Positions 36,721 through 45,163 of a stretch of 64,000 nt of DNA are shown piece by piece. The notes below the pieces were generated by a model. That model was not told the origin of the DNA. It saw nothing but the letters and a program-made list of their open reading frames with translations, and did not search any database. The position numbers were made by a program, and so were the translations under genes. Source of the stretch: Paenibacillus antarcticus (GTDB lineage: Bacteria > Bacillota > Bacilli > Paenibacillales > Paenibacillaceae). The stretch is from NCBI RefSeq assembly GCF_001637225.1, contig NZ_LVJI01000007.1, positions 186,001 to 250,000 of the forward strand. The letters run 5' to 3'. Positions within the stretch are counted from its first letter, which is position 1. The number at the start of each line of letters is the position of its first letter.

Positions 36721-36960
36721 TTAAAAACGAGCTTGTCCCCATGCCGTTAACGTGGCAGCACTGGAATGTGTCACGTTAGCGAACAGTTGTCTGATTGGCC
36801 CTGCAAGAGAGATACCCGAGAAGCCAGAGCCCTCAAGACCCTAATTACGGTGCGTCAGTAGCTTGACCAGGATTAATATAATTACGGACATACCGCCTAC
36901 CAACGCAGTTTCATCATCGTACTGGATCACCTGTAATCCGACCCTGTGTTGAAATTCAAC
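36721..36960 (-). pseudogene. Probable decayed membrane-protein gene fragment
   Basis: The minus-strand frame from 36960 to 36721 reads as protein-like sequence interrupted by one TAG (36841-36843): a hydrophobic helix LVGGMSVIILILVKLLTHRN before it, and GSGFSGISLAGPIRQLFANV continuing to a TAA after it. No start codon or ribosome site is present. It resembles a transporter C-terminus; I cannot name the family. The rest of 36645-37078 shows no gene. Confidence 0.35.
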
Positions 36961-37078
36961 TCATCCTCTAGACGAGATACGCTGTGCCGAAAACGTTATC
37001 CACATGTGTATAACTCTTTTTATTATTATCTGCTTGTTTTATCCCCAACTTCAAGACAGCTACTGTCTGCTCTGATAT

Positions 37079-37336
37079 TTACAACTTTCTGGTCACAACA
37101 TATATTAGCGCTATGATTCCCGTAAGGATCATTACATTTATTATTTGTTTCCTAGTACTTATCGTTCCTGATGAATGCCGTTTCTTATTTCTTATACCTA
37201 GATTAGATTTATCCCCTCCAGAAGGGTACGCTGATTGCTTATATGACTGATGTTCTTCTGATATAATGATATACCGCCCGCCCTTCCTCCTTGTGCATCT
37301 GCTGAAAAAAAGCCCCTTATCAAAGAGACTTTTCAT
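37079..37336 (-). CDS. Small membrane-anchored ORF, doubtful
   Basis: An 85-codon frame with a C-terminal hydrophobic helix (IINVMILTGIIALIYVV) preceded by a basic stretch. The ATG lies inside the end of the PAS-GGDEF gene and within its terminator hairpin, with no ribosome site. AAGGAGG occurs about 25 codons in but is not followed by a standard start. It could be the truncated end of an older gene. Listed because the helix looks genuine. Confidence 0.25.
   Translation of the reverse strand: MKSLFDKGLFFSRCTRRKGGRYIIISEEHQSYKQSAYPSGGDKSNLGIRNKKRHSSGTISTRKQIINVMILTGIIALIYVVTRKL
37304..37333 (-). terminator. Terminator of the RsbQ-like/PAS-GGDEF operon
   Basis: Minus strand AAAAGTCTCTT, TGAT loop, AAGGGGCTTTT, with two G-U pairs, then further T. 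It overlaps the last codons of the GGDEF gene. Confidence 0.65.
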
Positions 37337-38309
37337 TCAAATCTATGATGTGTGTCACGCGATTTCTACCATTTTCTTTGGAGGCATAAAGTGCTAGGTC
37401 TGCTTGTTTAAGTATGGTTGTATCGGAATCCTGAGGAGTAACCGTAGCTACACCGATACTCACCGTTATGTTAATCTTCTCCCACGCAACATTCGCTATG
37501 GCACGCCGTAAATTCTCGGCCTTTACCTTTGACTCATGTACATCCATGTCAGGCAAGATCATCACAAACTCTTCCCCACCAAACCTAGCAACAACATCCT
37601 TATGAAGAGAATGAGATATTAAGATATCCGCTAATTTCTCTAATACTTCATCGCCTGTCTGATGTCCCCATGTGTCATTCACTTTTTTGAAATAGTCTAT
37701 ATCTAAGATACAAATAGAAAATGGCTCTTGAGTACTCCCATAGCGGATAATTTGTTCTTCTAACTTTTCTTGAACAAACCTTCGGTTCTTTAATCCCGTG
37801 AGCTTATCTGTATAAGATAGTTCTACTAAAACAGCATTGATGTCCATCAATTCTTGTTGCTTCTGTTCAATCTCCATATGAATCTGCTTCAACTTCACAA
37901 GAGCCTGATCTTTCTCCCAGTAGGCATTTTCCATTTGCTTCTTAGCGGATCGGAGCTCAAGTTCATAATCAATGCGTTTGCCCATCTGCACCAATACACA
38001 ATCAATAATCTCTACGCCTTCCATCTCATACCGTCTCCCATTTAGGATATAAGGAATTGACTCTCCTTGACGATCTTTCAATCTCAAATACAACTCTTCT
38101 ACATGTCCATCCAAATTGATAAAAGGATAAAAGTATGAATGGAAAATGAGTTTATTTGCCGTAGACATGATAGATTCAATATGCTTATGCACCAAATCCT
38201 CTTGTGCATATCCCATCATATCAAGGAATGTTTGATTCACTTCCGTAACGATTCCCTCATGTGTGATGGAGATATACCCACATGGCGCATATTTTAACCG
38301 TTCATCCAT
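37320..38309 (-). CDS. PAS-GGDEF diguanylate cyclase
   Basis: A 329-residue soluble protein: PAS domain (about 1-115), coiled coil (about 118-160), GGDEF domain (about 165-325). The cyclase site is GGEEF, with DIDYFKKVNDTWGH providing the metal and guanine contacts, so it should be active. There is no RxxD inhibitory motif; the equivalent bases read LHKD. The gene lies 39 bases after an RsbQ-type hydrolase. In Bacillus subtilis the hydrolase RsbQ works through the PAS domain of the phosphatase RsbP. Here the same input pair is wired to a cyclase, so a stress or small-molecule cue would change cyclic-di-GMP instead of sigma-B. Confidence 0.9.
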   Translation of the reverse strand: MDERLKYAPCGYISITHEGIVTEVNQTFLDMMGYAQEDLVHKHIESIMSTANKLIFHSYFYPFINLDGHVEELYLRLKDRQGESIPYILNGRRYEMEGVEIIDCVLVQMGKRIDYELELRSAKKQMENAYWEKDQALVKLKQIHMEIEQKQQELMDINAVLVELSYTDKLTGLKNRRFVQEKLEEQIIRYGSTQEPFSICILDIDYFKKVNDTWGHQTGDEVLEKLADILISHSLHKDVVARFGGEEFVMILPDMDVHESKVKAENLRRAIANVAWEKINITVSIGVATVTPQDSDTTILKQADLALYASKENGRNRVTHIIDLNEKSL

Positions 38310-38348
38310 TATCTAATATCCTTTCAACGCTACATGATCTGGATAACT

Positions 38349-39143
38349 TTATGCGAGGTATTCATTAATGAGAGAAATGGTTTCCTCAGGATGGCTAATA
38401 TGAGGATAATGACCTTTGGCTTCCATTAATCGGAACGTACTATCTTTCAAGTGACTATGTAAATATTCGCCAACCACTATCGGAACGATACTATCATCTG
38501 AGCATTGCATAATGAGTGTAGGAACCGTGGATTTCAACAATGCTTCACGATGATCCGATAGAAATGTCACTTCTGCAAATTCTCTTGCTACTACAGGATT
38601 GGTGGAAATAAAACTACGTTCCAATTGTTCCGTTAGATCGGGATGATCGGGATGATTCATCGCAAGTGGCGCCATAAAGCTAGCCCAACCTGTGAAATTC
38701 ATTTCCATCATATCGAGTAGTTCTATAATATCACTTTTCTCGAAACCACCGACATAATCACCATCATTTAAATAACGCGGAGACGGGCCAACCATAATTA
38801 ATTTATCGAAATAATCAGGCCGCTCAATGGATGCTAGCATCCCTATCATAGAACTAACGGAATGACCTACAAATATAACATTGTTGAGATTAAGCGTCTC
38901 AATGATATCCAATACATCCTGCACATAGCCACTAAATTGACTATACTTTTCTGTCGTATATGCACTTAAATCTGAGTTACCTGAACCCACATAATCAAAT
39001 AGAATGATCCGAAATTCTTTCTCGAAAGAAGGGGTGATATATTGCCACATACTCTGATCACACCCGAAGCCATGCGCGAAAATAATAGTGCGGTCTCCTT
39101 CACCAATCACTTTTACATTATTGCGTGCCATTATATCATTCAT
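38349..39143 (-). CDS. rsbQ: RsbQ-like alpha/beta hydrolase
   Basis: A 264-residue alpha/beta hydrolase closely resembling RsbQ, the energy-stress hydrolase of Bacillus subtilis. The oxyanion region is FAHGFGCDQSMW, the nucleophile serine lies in GHSVSS (near residue 97), the acid in MQCSDDSIVP and the histidine in KGHYPHISHP. AAAGGAG sits 9 bases before the ATG. RsbQ acts with a PAS-domain partner and is thought to supply it with a hydrolysed small hydrophobic ligand. The next gene encodes a PAS-GGDEF protein, so the pair forms a complete sensing module. No RsbP-type phosphatase or sigma-B genes are near. Confidence 0.87.
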   Translation of the reverse strand: MNDIMARNNVKVIGEGDRTIIFAHGFGCDQSMWQYITPSFEKEFRIILFDYVGSGNSDLSAYTTEKYSQFSGYVQDVLDIIETLNLNNVIFVGHSVSSMIGMLASIERPDYFDKLIMVGPSPRYLNDGDYVGGFEKSDIIELLDMMEMNFTGWASFMAPLAMNHPDHPDLTEQLERSFISTNPVVAREFAEVTFLSDHREALLKSTVPTLIMQCSDDSIVPIVVGEYLHSHLKDSTFRLMEAKGHYPHISHPEETISLINEYLA

Positions 39144-39244
39144 CTCATATAACTCCTTTTATGAATAGGTATTCTCTCTATTCTGAAGGGAGGCCATGGA
39201 AATATCAAGTTAATGATTAGTGAATCATCCATTACTTGTTTATC

Positions 39245-39460
39245 TTAACTTTTACCCGTATCCATATATTCTAATATATCTCCCGGTTGGCAATCTAACG
39301 CCTTACATATGGCCTCTAAGGTGTTTAATCTTATCGCTTTGGCTTTCCCGTTCTTGAGGATCGATAGGTTAGCCATCGTAATCCCAACTTTTTCAGCGAG
39401 CTCCGTTACTGACATTTTTCTTTTAGCCAACATTACATCAATATTTATCCTTATCGCCAT
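39245..39460 (-). CDS. Small XRE/Cro-type helix-turn-helix regulator
   Basis: A 71-residue protein consisting of little more than an HTH domain: MLAKRKMSVTELAEKVGITMANLSILKNGKA contains the two DNA-binding helices, and the C-terminus is CKALDCQPGDILEY, the pattern of the YozG/Cro type. It follows a DUF2975 membrane protein by 13 bases, a pairing common in Firmicutes and thought to link a membrane signal or metabolic state to transcription. Probable autoregulation through the inverted repeat upstream of the pair. The target genes are unknown. Confidence 0.87.
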   Translation of the reverse strand: MAIRINIDVMLAKRKMSVTELAEKVGITMANLSILKNGKAKAIRLNTLEAICKALDCQPGDILEYMDTGKS

Positions 39461-39473
39461 ATCTCATCACACC

Positions 39474-39950
39474 CTATATCGTTAAATCATTCTCATTTTT
39501 AATATCAATAACCTTCATAAGTAGCGCTCTAAGTACTTCTGCAAAAACAGCGATAACACATGCAGCAAATATAATGATGATCCCAGTTAAGAATAACGCA
39601 GGCGGAAGCGCATTTTCTACATTAAGATAAATAGTTCCTATCATAAAAAGAATAATGACACATATCGCAGATATTGTGATTACCCTTAATGCACCACATG
39701 CCTGTTCGTTAAAAGCATCCTCTTTCTTAATAAGTCTTATGAGTCGGAATGTCTGATAGATACCCATGTAAAATGGCATACATGCTAGATAAATCCCCAG
39801 AAGAATCGGGTACTGTAAATAAGCAACTTCAGGAAAGTTCTCTGCACTCATGGCAGCCATCCTAGGTAACCCAAATATAGCTACCGCTAAGGTAATTATG
39901 CAAATGATAACAAGTGCCGCTTCTAAAATATAGATTAACCTTTTATTCAT
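39474..39950 (-). CDS. DUF2975 membrane protein
   Basis: A 158-residue protein with four predicted membrane helices (about 8-28, 45-65, 90-112, 120-145) and the short conserved loop FRLIRLIKKEDAFNEQACGALR between helices 2 and 3, characteristic of DUF2975. GGAGGTG lies 5 bases before the ATG. It precedes an XRE regulator in a two-gene operon. No function is established for the family; coupling with the regulator suggests it modulates its DNA binding. Confidence 0.85.
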   Translation of the reverse strand: MNKRLIYILEAALVIICIITLAVAIFGLPRMAAMSAENFPEVAYLQYPILLGIYLACMPFYMGIYQTFRLIRLIKKEDAFNEQACGALRVITISAICVIILFMIGTIYLNVENALPPALFLTGIIIIFAACVIAVFAEVLRALLMKVIDIKNENDLTI

Positions 39951-40011
39951 GATAACACCTCCATATATTCACATTTTATATTAGCACTTATTTATTGTTT
40001 TGCAACACTAA

Positions 40012-40035
40012 TTTATCGTTATACAATAAATTATA
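40012..40035 (-). promoter_or_regulatory. Promoter with operator-like inverted repeat for DUF2975/XRE
   Basis: TTTATCGT-tat-ACAATAAA (40012-40030) is an imperfect palindrome. On the minus strand TATAAT (40035-40030) abuts it, placing the repeat near the transcription start. A related TTTATTGT half-site lies at 39991-39998. Autorepression by the XRE protein is plausible. The remainder of 39951-40276 shows no gene. Confidence 0.35.
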
Positions 40036-40228
40036 ACCCTTAAAAATATTATTATAAGATATAAAAATATCCCCACTTCAATTAGAAGCTAGGACTGTTC
40101 ACGCTATGTAATGTTAGGCTTATATTGAATAGATCTAACTAAACTTTCCAGCGATCTTCCACACTGTAGACTGATGGTCTTCGAAATTTCCACTGATTTC
40201 AAGATTGGCCTTTGTCGCAGCTACAATA

Positions 40229-40264
40229 AAAAAACTCCGCTAGATCTTCCTCTAGCAGAGTTTT
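40229..40264 (-). terminator. Terminator of the SDR gene
   Basis: AAAACTC-GCTAGA type stem (40231-40244 with 40251-40264, one mismatch) and a T-run on the minus strand. Confidence 0.8.
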
Positions 40265-40276
40265 ATGATAAATGAA

Positions 40277-41038
40277 TTAGAATGCAGAAGTCCAACCAGC
40301 ATCTGCTGATATGACTGTTCCATTTACAAAACTGGAATCATCAGAAGCTAGAAATAGAGCAACTTGGGCGATTTCTTCAGGTGTACCTACGCGAGGGATC
40401 ACACCTTGTGCCAATCTAGTACGACTGCTACCGAATTCACTAATGTTCTTCATAGAAGCTCCAATATTTGTTGCGGTAGCACCCGGTGCAATGGCATTGC
40501 AACGAATCCCTTTGTTAGCATACATAAAACCAGTGTTTTTCGTCAGTCCTACAACAGCATGTTTAGATGCAGTATACGCAGCACCAGCATGAGCACCGTT
40601 CAATCCGCCTGTAGAAGCCGTATTAACAATAACACCTTTTCCTTTTTCTAAGAAGATAGGTAGTGCTTTACGTGTAGAACGCATCACACTTTTCGTATTT
40701 ATATCAAATATTAAATCCCACTTCTCATCTGTAATTTCACCTGCCGGTTCAAAACTATCCATAATACCCGCATTATTCACTAAAATATCTAACGTACCAT
40801 ATTCGCTAACAGCTGTATCAATCATGTTCTCGATATCTTCTAATTTTGCAACATTTACTTGTATTGCTTTGGCTACGCCACCATTACTAATAATCCCTGC
40901 TACAACTTGTTCTGCACCCTCTAAGTTAAGATCAGCAACAATGACTTTCGCGCCCTCTTTAGCATATAATTCTGCAATCGATTTCCCCATACCTGAAGCT
41001 GCGCCGGTAACAACGGCAACTCTGTCTTGAAGTTTCAT
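40277..41038 (-). CDS. SDR-family NAD(P)-dependent oxidoreductase
   Basis: A 253-residue classical short-chain dehydrogenase. The cofactor loop is TGAASGMG, NAG appears in LVNNAGIMD, and the catalytic triad is Ser in TASTGG, Tyr and Lys in AAYTASKHA. An acidic residue after the second strand (VADLNLEGA) points to NAD rather than NADP. It most resembles glucose/3-oxoacyl-type reductases without further resolution. The ORF extends 13 codons upstream, but AAAGGAG is 8 bases before the ATG at 41038. It is divergent from a TetR regulator, which probably represses it. Confidence 0.88.
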   Translation of the reverse strand: MKLQDRVAVVTGAASGMGKSIAELYAKEGAKVIVADLNLEGAEQVVAGIISNGGVAKAIQVNVAKLEDIENMIDTAVSEYGTLDILVNNAGIMDSFEPAGEITDEKWDLIFDINTKSVMRSTRKALPIFLEKGKGVIVNTASTGGLNGAHAGAAYTASKHAVVGLTKNTGFMYANKGIRCNAIAPGATATNIGASMKNISEFGSSRTRLAQGVIPRVGTPEEIAQVALFLASDDSSFVNGTVISADAGWTSAF

Positions 41039-41109
41039 GTGAATATCTCCTTTATGCTTGTAGTTGGGTGTAAGCATTATCCTATTATTCTCTGAAAACC
41101 TTTTAAAAT

Positions 41110-41139
41110 TTGTACTAACTCAGTTTAATCCTCTATAAT
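41110..41139 (+). promoter_or_regulatory. Candidate promoter of the TetR gene
   Basis: TTGTAC (41110-41115), 18-base spacer, TATAAT (41134-41139). It lies in the shared gap with the SDR gene. I could not find a convincing TetR palindrome here. Confidence 0.4.
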
Positions 41140-41243
41140 TTAAGTATCAATAAGCAAATGAGACGCTAAATGTTGATGAATATACATTAACTTATACTTC
41201 TGTTCAAATAGGATTGTAAAATAGACATTCAGGCGGTGTTCTG

Positions 41244-41861
41244 TTGATAAATAACAATCGAAGAATTAGAAAATCAAGAAAAGAATTAAAAGACGCATTG
41301 ATCGAGCTTATGGAACAAAAAGATTTCAAAAAAATTACGATAACAGATATTGTTACTGGTGCAGATTTAAACCGTGGCACATTCTATAAACACTATCAAT
41401 CAAAAGAAGAACTTCTGAATGAACTCATGGATGACATTATGGAAGATTTGATTACATCTTTTAAAGAGCCTTATCTTCATACAGATACATTTATTATTGG
41501 TGAGCTTACAACTTCGACTATAAGAATTTTTGATCAAGTTGCTACCTACGCTAAGTTTTATACAATCATTGTAAACTCTAATGTTTTACCTGGATTTCAA
41601 AATAAGCTTTGTTCCATATTAAAACAACTAGTCCAACATCATTTAGAAGCGCTCGTTAACCATAATAAGCGCATAAATCCTGATTTGTTCGCCAGCTACA
41701 ATGCCTATGCCCTCTTCGGATTAATCATTGAATGGGTACAGAGTGGGTTCAAATATACGTCTACACATATGGCAGAACAATTGATCGAAATTTTGTCTTA
41801 TAATTCAAATAACGCCACAATAAATACTTCCCACAAACCTAATTCTATCGTCCTGACTTAG
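41244..41861 (+). CDS. TetR/AcrR-family regulator
   Basis: A 205-residue regulator with an N-terminal HTH (about 5-60: RKSRKELKDALIELMEQKDF, then ITDIVTGADLNRGTFYKHY) and a C-terminal domain of the TetR_C_8/DhaS-like kind. Start is TTG at 41244 with GGCGGTG upstream. Divergent from the SDR oxidoreductase, so it is the likely repressor of that gene and of itself. Its last 17 bases overlap the 3' end of the convergent EAL gene. Ligand unknown. Confidence 0.87.
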   Translation: MINNNRRIRKSRKELKDALIELMEQKDFKKITITDIVTGADLNRGTFYKHYQSKEELLNELMDDIMEDLITSFKEPYLHTDTFIIGELTTSTIRIFDQVATYAKFYTIIVNSNVLPGFQNKLCSILKQLVQHHLEALVNHNKRINPDLFASYNAYALFGLIIEWVQSGFKYTSTHMAEQLIEILSYNSNNATINTSHKPNSIVLT

Positions 41862-42837
41862 GTGTAGGCTCTGGCTTGCCAAATAAGTACCCCTGAAAAA
41901 GTTGATAGCCACTTTGTTTTAACCATTCAAAGTCTTCTTTCGTTTCGACTCCTTCTGCTAATGGAATGGACTCTATCTGAAGCGATTTTTCCAGAAAATC
42001 TTTAGCGACTTTCTGTTTATTGGGGTCACTAGAAACCCCTTGAACATACTTCATATCCAATTTCATATAATGAGGCTTAAGCTCTAATAACACCTCGATG
42101 GTACTGAACCCTTCCCCAACATCATCTAAAGCATACTTAAACCCCTTCTCTTTGTAATACGTTAAAATACTCTTCAAATGATCAAGATCGTCTACTTTCT
42201 CCGTCTCTACGACTTCAAAAACAAATAGAGAAGGATCAACACCTAACTGTTTGGCTAATTCAGCTGTTGTTCTCAAGCAGAACTCGGGAGAGTAGATAGA
42301 TGTTGGGATAAAATTAATAAATGTTTTTTTATTTAATGGTGCTGCAGATCTTACGGCTGTCATCCTGCACAATTTGTCCAATGCATATAATCGACCACGA
42401 TTCCTTGCCGCAGTAAAGATATCATTTGGATAGATGATTGTCCCATCTTCTTTTTTAAATCTAGATAGAATCTCATACGCATAAATCTCTTCATTTGAAT
42501 TGACGATCGGTTGAAAGTGGCACGTAATGAGCTCCTTCGTGATGACTTCATCAATCCATTCCATTTCAAGAACTGTACCCATTTCCGATAGTGGTCTCCA
42601 TTCTTGATCCTGGACACGAAATTTAACACCTTCAGTGTTCATATGGTCATAGCAGAAGTCTAGAAAATCCCTTGCTCCTGATTCTTTTATGGTACATATA
42701 TTTTCTGTTACATTATGTAATGTTCCGCTTCTATTGAAGTGATGAATCACTTCCGGTAAAATACGTCGATTATGCTCGCCCTCAACCCTAATTTCAAAAT
42801 TAAGTTCTCTTATTATGCAGTTATTACACCCCACCAC
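41845..42837 (-). CDS. EAL-domain cyclic-di-GMP phosphodiesterase
   Basis: A 330-residue cytoplasmic protein. The N-terminal 85 residues start with GCNNC and do not match a domain I know; the EAL domain occupies about 95-330. The signature is EILSRF (EIL in place of EAL, an accepted variant), followed by FVFEVVETE, ALDDVGEGFS, KLDMKY and AEGVE, so the metal ligands and catalytic lysine and glutamate are present. It should linearise cyclic-di-GMP. The start is GTG, after AGGAGG at short spacing. No GGDEF domain is attached. It may act as the counterweight to the cyclases in this window. Confidence 0.87.
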   Translation of the reverse strand: MVGCNNCIIRELNFEIRVEGEHNRRILPEVIHHFNRSGTLHNVTENICTIKESGARDFLDFCYDHMNTEGVKFRVQDQEWRPLSEMGTVLEMEWIDEVITKELITCHFQPIVNSNEEIYAYEILSRFKKEDGTIIYPNDIFTAARNRGRLYALDKLCRMTAVRSAAPLNKKTFINFIPTSIYSPEFCLRTTAELAKQLGVDPSLFVFEVVETEKVDDLDHLKSILTYYKEKGFKYALDDVGEGFSTIEVLLELKPHYMKLDMKYVQGVSSDPNKQKVAKDFLEKSLQIESIPLAEGVETKEDFEWLKQSGYQLFQGYLFGKPEPTPKSGR

Positions 42838-43003
42838 ATATACCTCCTCGTATAATTGATCTAGTATAACGTTGTTCTAGACTCGTTCATTAATGGATCA
42901 CTACTTTATTAAACATTTATCTCCCTGTTCGTGTCCATAGTAAATATGAGCGACGGTGGATTAGAACGAACTTTACTTCGTGGTACAACGGTTGCCTATA
43001 CAG

Positions 43004-43057
43004 CATAAAAACAGGCTCAAAACATTGGGAAAACACATGTTTTAAGCCTGTTATTTT
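43004..43057 (-). terminator. Terminator of the VTC/DUF4956/DUF4353 operon
   Basis: AACAGGCTCAAAACAT (43010-43025) pairs with 43037-43052, one mismatch. Five T follow on the minus strand and ATTTTT on the plus strand. Confidence 0.75.
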
Positions 43058-43105
43058 TCTATATTTTCTTGACGTTATTTATTATTCTCTAAGTTTAGCC
43101 TTCAA

Positions 43106-45139
43106 TTACTTTGACTTTCCTCCTTCAGGTCTGGTTCTTCCGCCTCCACCACCTGGTCCTTGATTCGTTTGGGCTGTCGTTACTCCTGATTCATTCAACC
43201 AAGTTACGCTACTTGAGATATCAAACGCAACCACCTTCGTCCCGCCTACATATTCTCCATCTGCATAAATACCATTCGTTTCACTGCCATTTGATGTTCC
43301 TCCTGAATACAGCGTATAAGAACCCGTCTCTTTCAGATCTGGCGAACTCATCACGACAGATTGATAATTCTTGGATGGTGCAAAGGTTAAGATCGTGTTA
43401 CCTTCACTATCTTCCAAATGTATGATAGTTCCTGCCTGCTGTGTCTCTGTGAACGTCATGCTGATCGAATGCTGGCTAGATGTGTCAGACGGTGCTTGAG
43501 TCATTCCCGAACTTCCTGCGGCTACCAGAGTTCCACCGCTCTGTTCAAAGCTACCATCGAAATCTAATGCACCATTCCCGCTATTGGTGGGACCATTCAC
43601 ACTTACCGTGCCGCCTGTCATCACGATTGATCCGTTCGAGTCAAGCCCATCACCTGCTGCATCAACCGTTAGCGTTCCTCCACTAATCGTTAGCATGTTC
43701 GTAGCGGACTCGCTGAATTGATCTTGGGGGGCGCCTTCTACAGTAGCCTCGTCATTACCTCCTGCTACATTAACTCCGTCATCGGAAGCGACAACATGAG
43801 ACTCACCGCCGGAAATCGCAATGTTGGCTCCTTCGATCCCTTCATAACTCTTCGTGATATCAATAGTTCCACCTGCTATGGATAACAAGGCATCCGCATG
43901 AATACCATCGTCACCCGTCTTGATCGTAAACTTACCATCTGTTATAGAAACATTGCTGTTACTGTGTACTGCATCGTCCGCTGCATCAATGTCAAAGATT
44001 CCGTTGTTAACGGTAATATATCCTCCAGCCTTCAACCCTTTTGTGCTTGCTGTTTCGGATTCTATCGTTGTCGTTGTTGTTGATGTTTCTGTCTTTGTAG
44101 GTGGTGATGGTGGTGATGTTTCTGTCGTAAGCGCTGCTTGATCGCCAGATTCCGCATTTCGATCACCTCTCATGCCCATGCCCATCCCCTTGCCTTCACC
44201 TTGACCTCGATCGCCAGTCTTCACTTCACCATTCTCACTTCCTCCACCCGTAACCATGGTATAAGTCCCACCATCAATGACTAAAGAGGTTTCAGCCTGA
44301 ATCCCATCATTACTCGTCTTAATATCAAACGTTCCTGCCGCAATAGCAATAAACCCTTTAGTAGCATCTTCGTCGTTGGTTGATTTGATGCCATCGCCTT
44401 CAGCAGTGATACTGATATTACCGTCTTGAACGGCAACCAAATCTTTACCCACAATTCCGTCATCTTTAGCATGAATTTCAGTCGTACCGCTCATGATTTT
44501 AAGATCGTCTTTACTTGTGATACCGTCATTATAGTTGGCGGTAACAGACAGCTTACCGGTGCCATTAATCGTCAAATCGGCTTTACTGAAGATCGTCGAA
44601 CTAGGTTCATCTGTAGAATCTGCCCCATACACATAGGTTGCTCCATCCGATACAGCGTTCTCCGTCCCTTCCTGTAGCGTAATGACTACCTTGCCCGCTT
44701 CTTTAATGTAGATCGCAGCACTGTCGCTGTCCTTAATATTCACACCGTTCAGAACTAACCGTACGGTTTCCTTATCTTCATTATTCACTATAATCTGTCC
44801 ATCACTCAGCGTCCCGCTAAGGACATAGGTTCCCGCGTCTGTAATCGTCACTGCGCCGTCTGTTGCTTCAGCTCCGGAGCCGCTAACCGTTGCGCTTGTT
44901 CCGCTAAGTTCGACCATTGTCGAGTTTTCCTTGCTCCAATCTGTAACAGCATCTTCTTCATCAAATGTCACCAGATCAGAAAGCTTTACACTAGCTAATT
45001 GTACATTAGTAGCCGTTGCGCTCTCACTCTGTGCAGTCTCAACAGCAGACGTTTCACCAGTATTCGCGCTGCAAGCCGACATAACCGCAGCACACAACAG
45101 CACCAGTCCTACTTTACTTCCCGTTGTCATCTTCTTCAT
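43106..45139 (-). CDS. DUF4353 carbohydrate-binding-type lipoprotein with (N/D)DGI repeats
   Basis: A 677-residue exported protein. The N-terminus is a lipoprotein signal (GLVLLCAAVMSAC), so it is probably tethered outside the membrane. The body matches the DUF4353 'carbohydrate-binding domain-containing' family: a right-handed beta-helix built on about nine repeats with an acidic turn, for example NDGITSK, DDGIVGKD, GDGIKST, NDGIQAE, DDGIHAD and GDGLDSNG. These Asp-rich turns look suited to calcium or polyanion binding. A low-complexity Thr/Pro/Ser insert (about 335-365) splits the helix. It is last in an operon with a polyphosphate-polymerase-like VTC protein and DUF4956, a grouping that often includes CotH kinases. 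Confidence 0.8.
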   Translation of the reverse strand: MKKMTTGSKVGLVLLCAAVMSACSANTGETSAVETAQSESATATNVQLASVKLSDLVTFDEEDAVTDWSKENSTMVELSGTSATVSGSGAEATDGAVTITDAGTYVLSGTLSDGQIIVNNEDKETVRLVLNGVNIKDSDSAAIYIKEAGKVVITLQEGTENAVSDGATYVYGADSTDEPSSTIFSKADLTINGTGKLSVTANYNDGITSKDDLKIMSGTTEIHAKDDGIVGKDLVAVQDGNISITAEGDGIKSTNDEDATKGFIAIAAGTFDIKTSNDGIQAETSLVIDGGTYTMVTGGGSENGEVKTGDRGQGEGKGMGMGMRGDRNAESGDQAALTTETSPPSPPTKTETSTTTTTIESETASTKGLKAGGYITVNNGIFDIDAADDAVHSNSNVSITDGKFTIKTGDDGIHADALLSIAGGTIDITKSYEGIEGANIAISGGESHVVASDDGVNVAGGNDEATVEGAPQDQFSESATNMLTISGGTLTVDAAGDGLDSNGSIVMTGGTVSVNGPTNSGNGALDFDGSFEQSGGTLVAAGSSGMTQAPSDTSSQHSISMTFTETQQAGTIIHLEDSEGNTILTFAPSKNYQSVVMSSPDLKETGSYTLYSGGTSNGSETNGIYADGEYVGGTKVVAFDISSSVTWLNESGVTTAQTNQGPGGGGGRTRPEGGKSK

Positions 45140-45163
45140 ATCTCATCCATCCTTTCAGTCATT

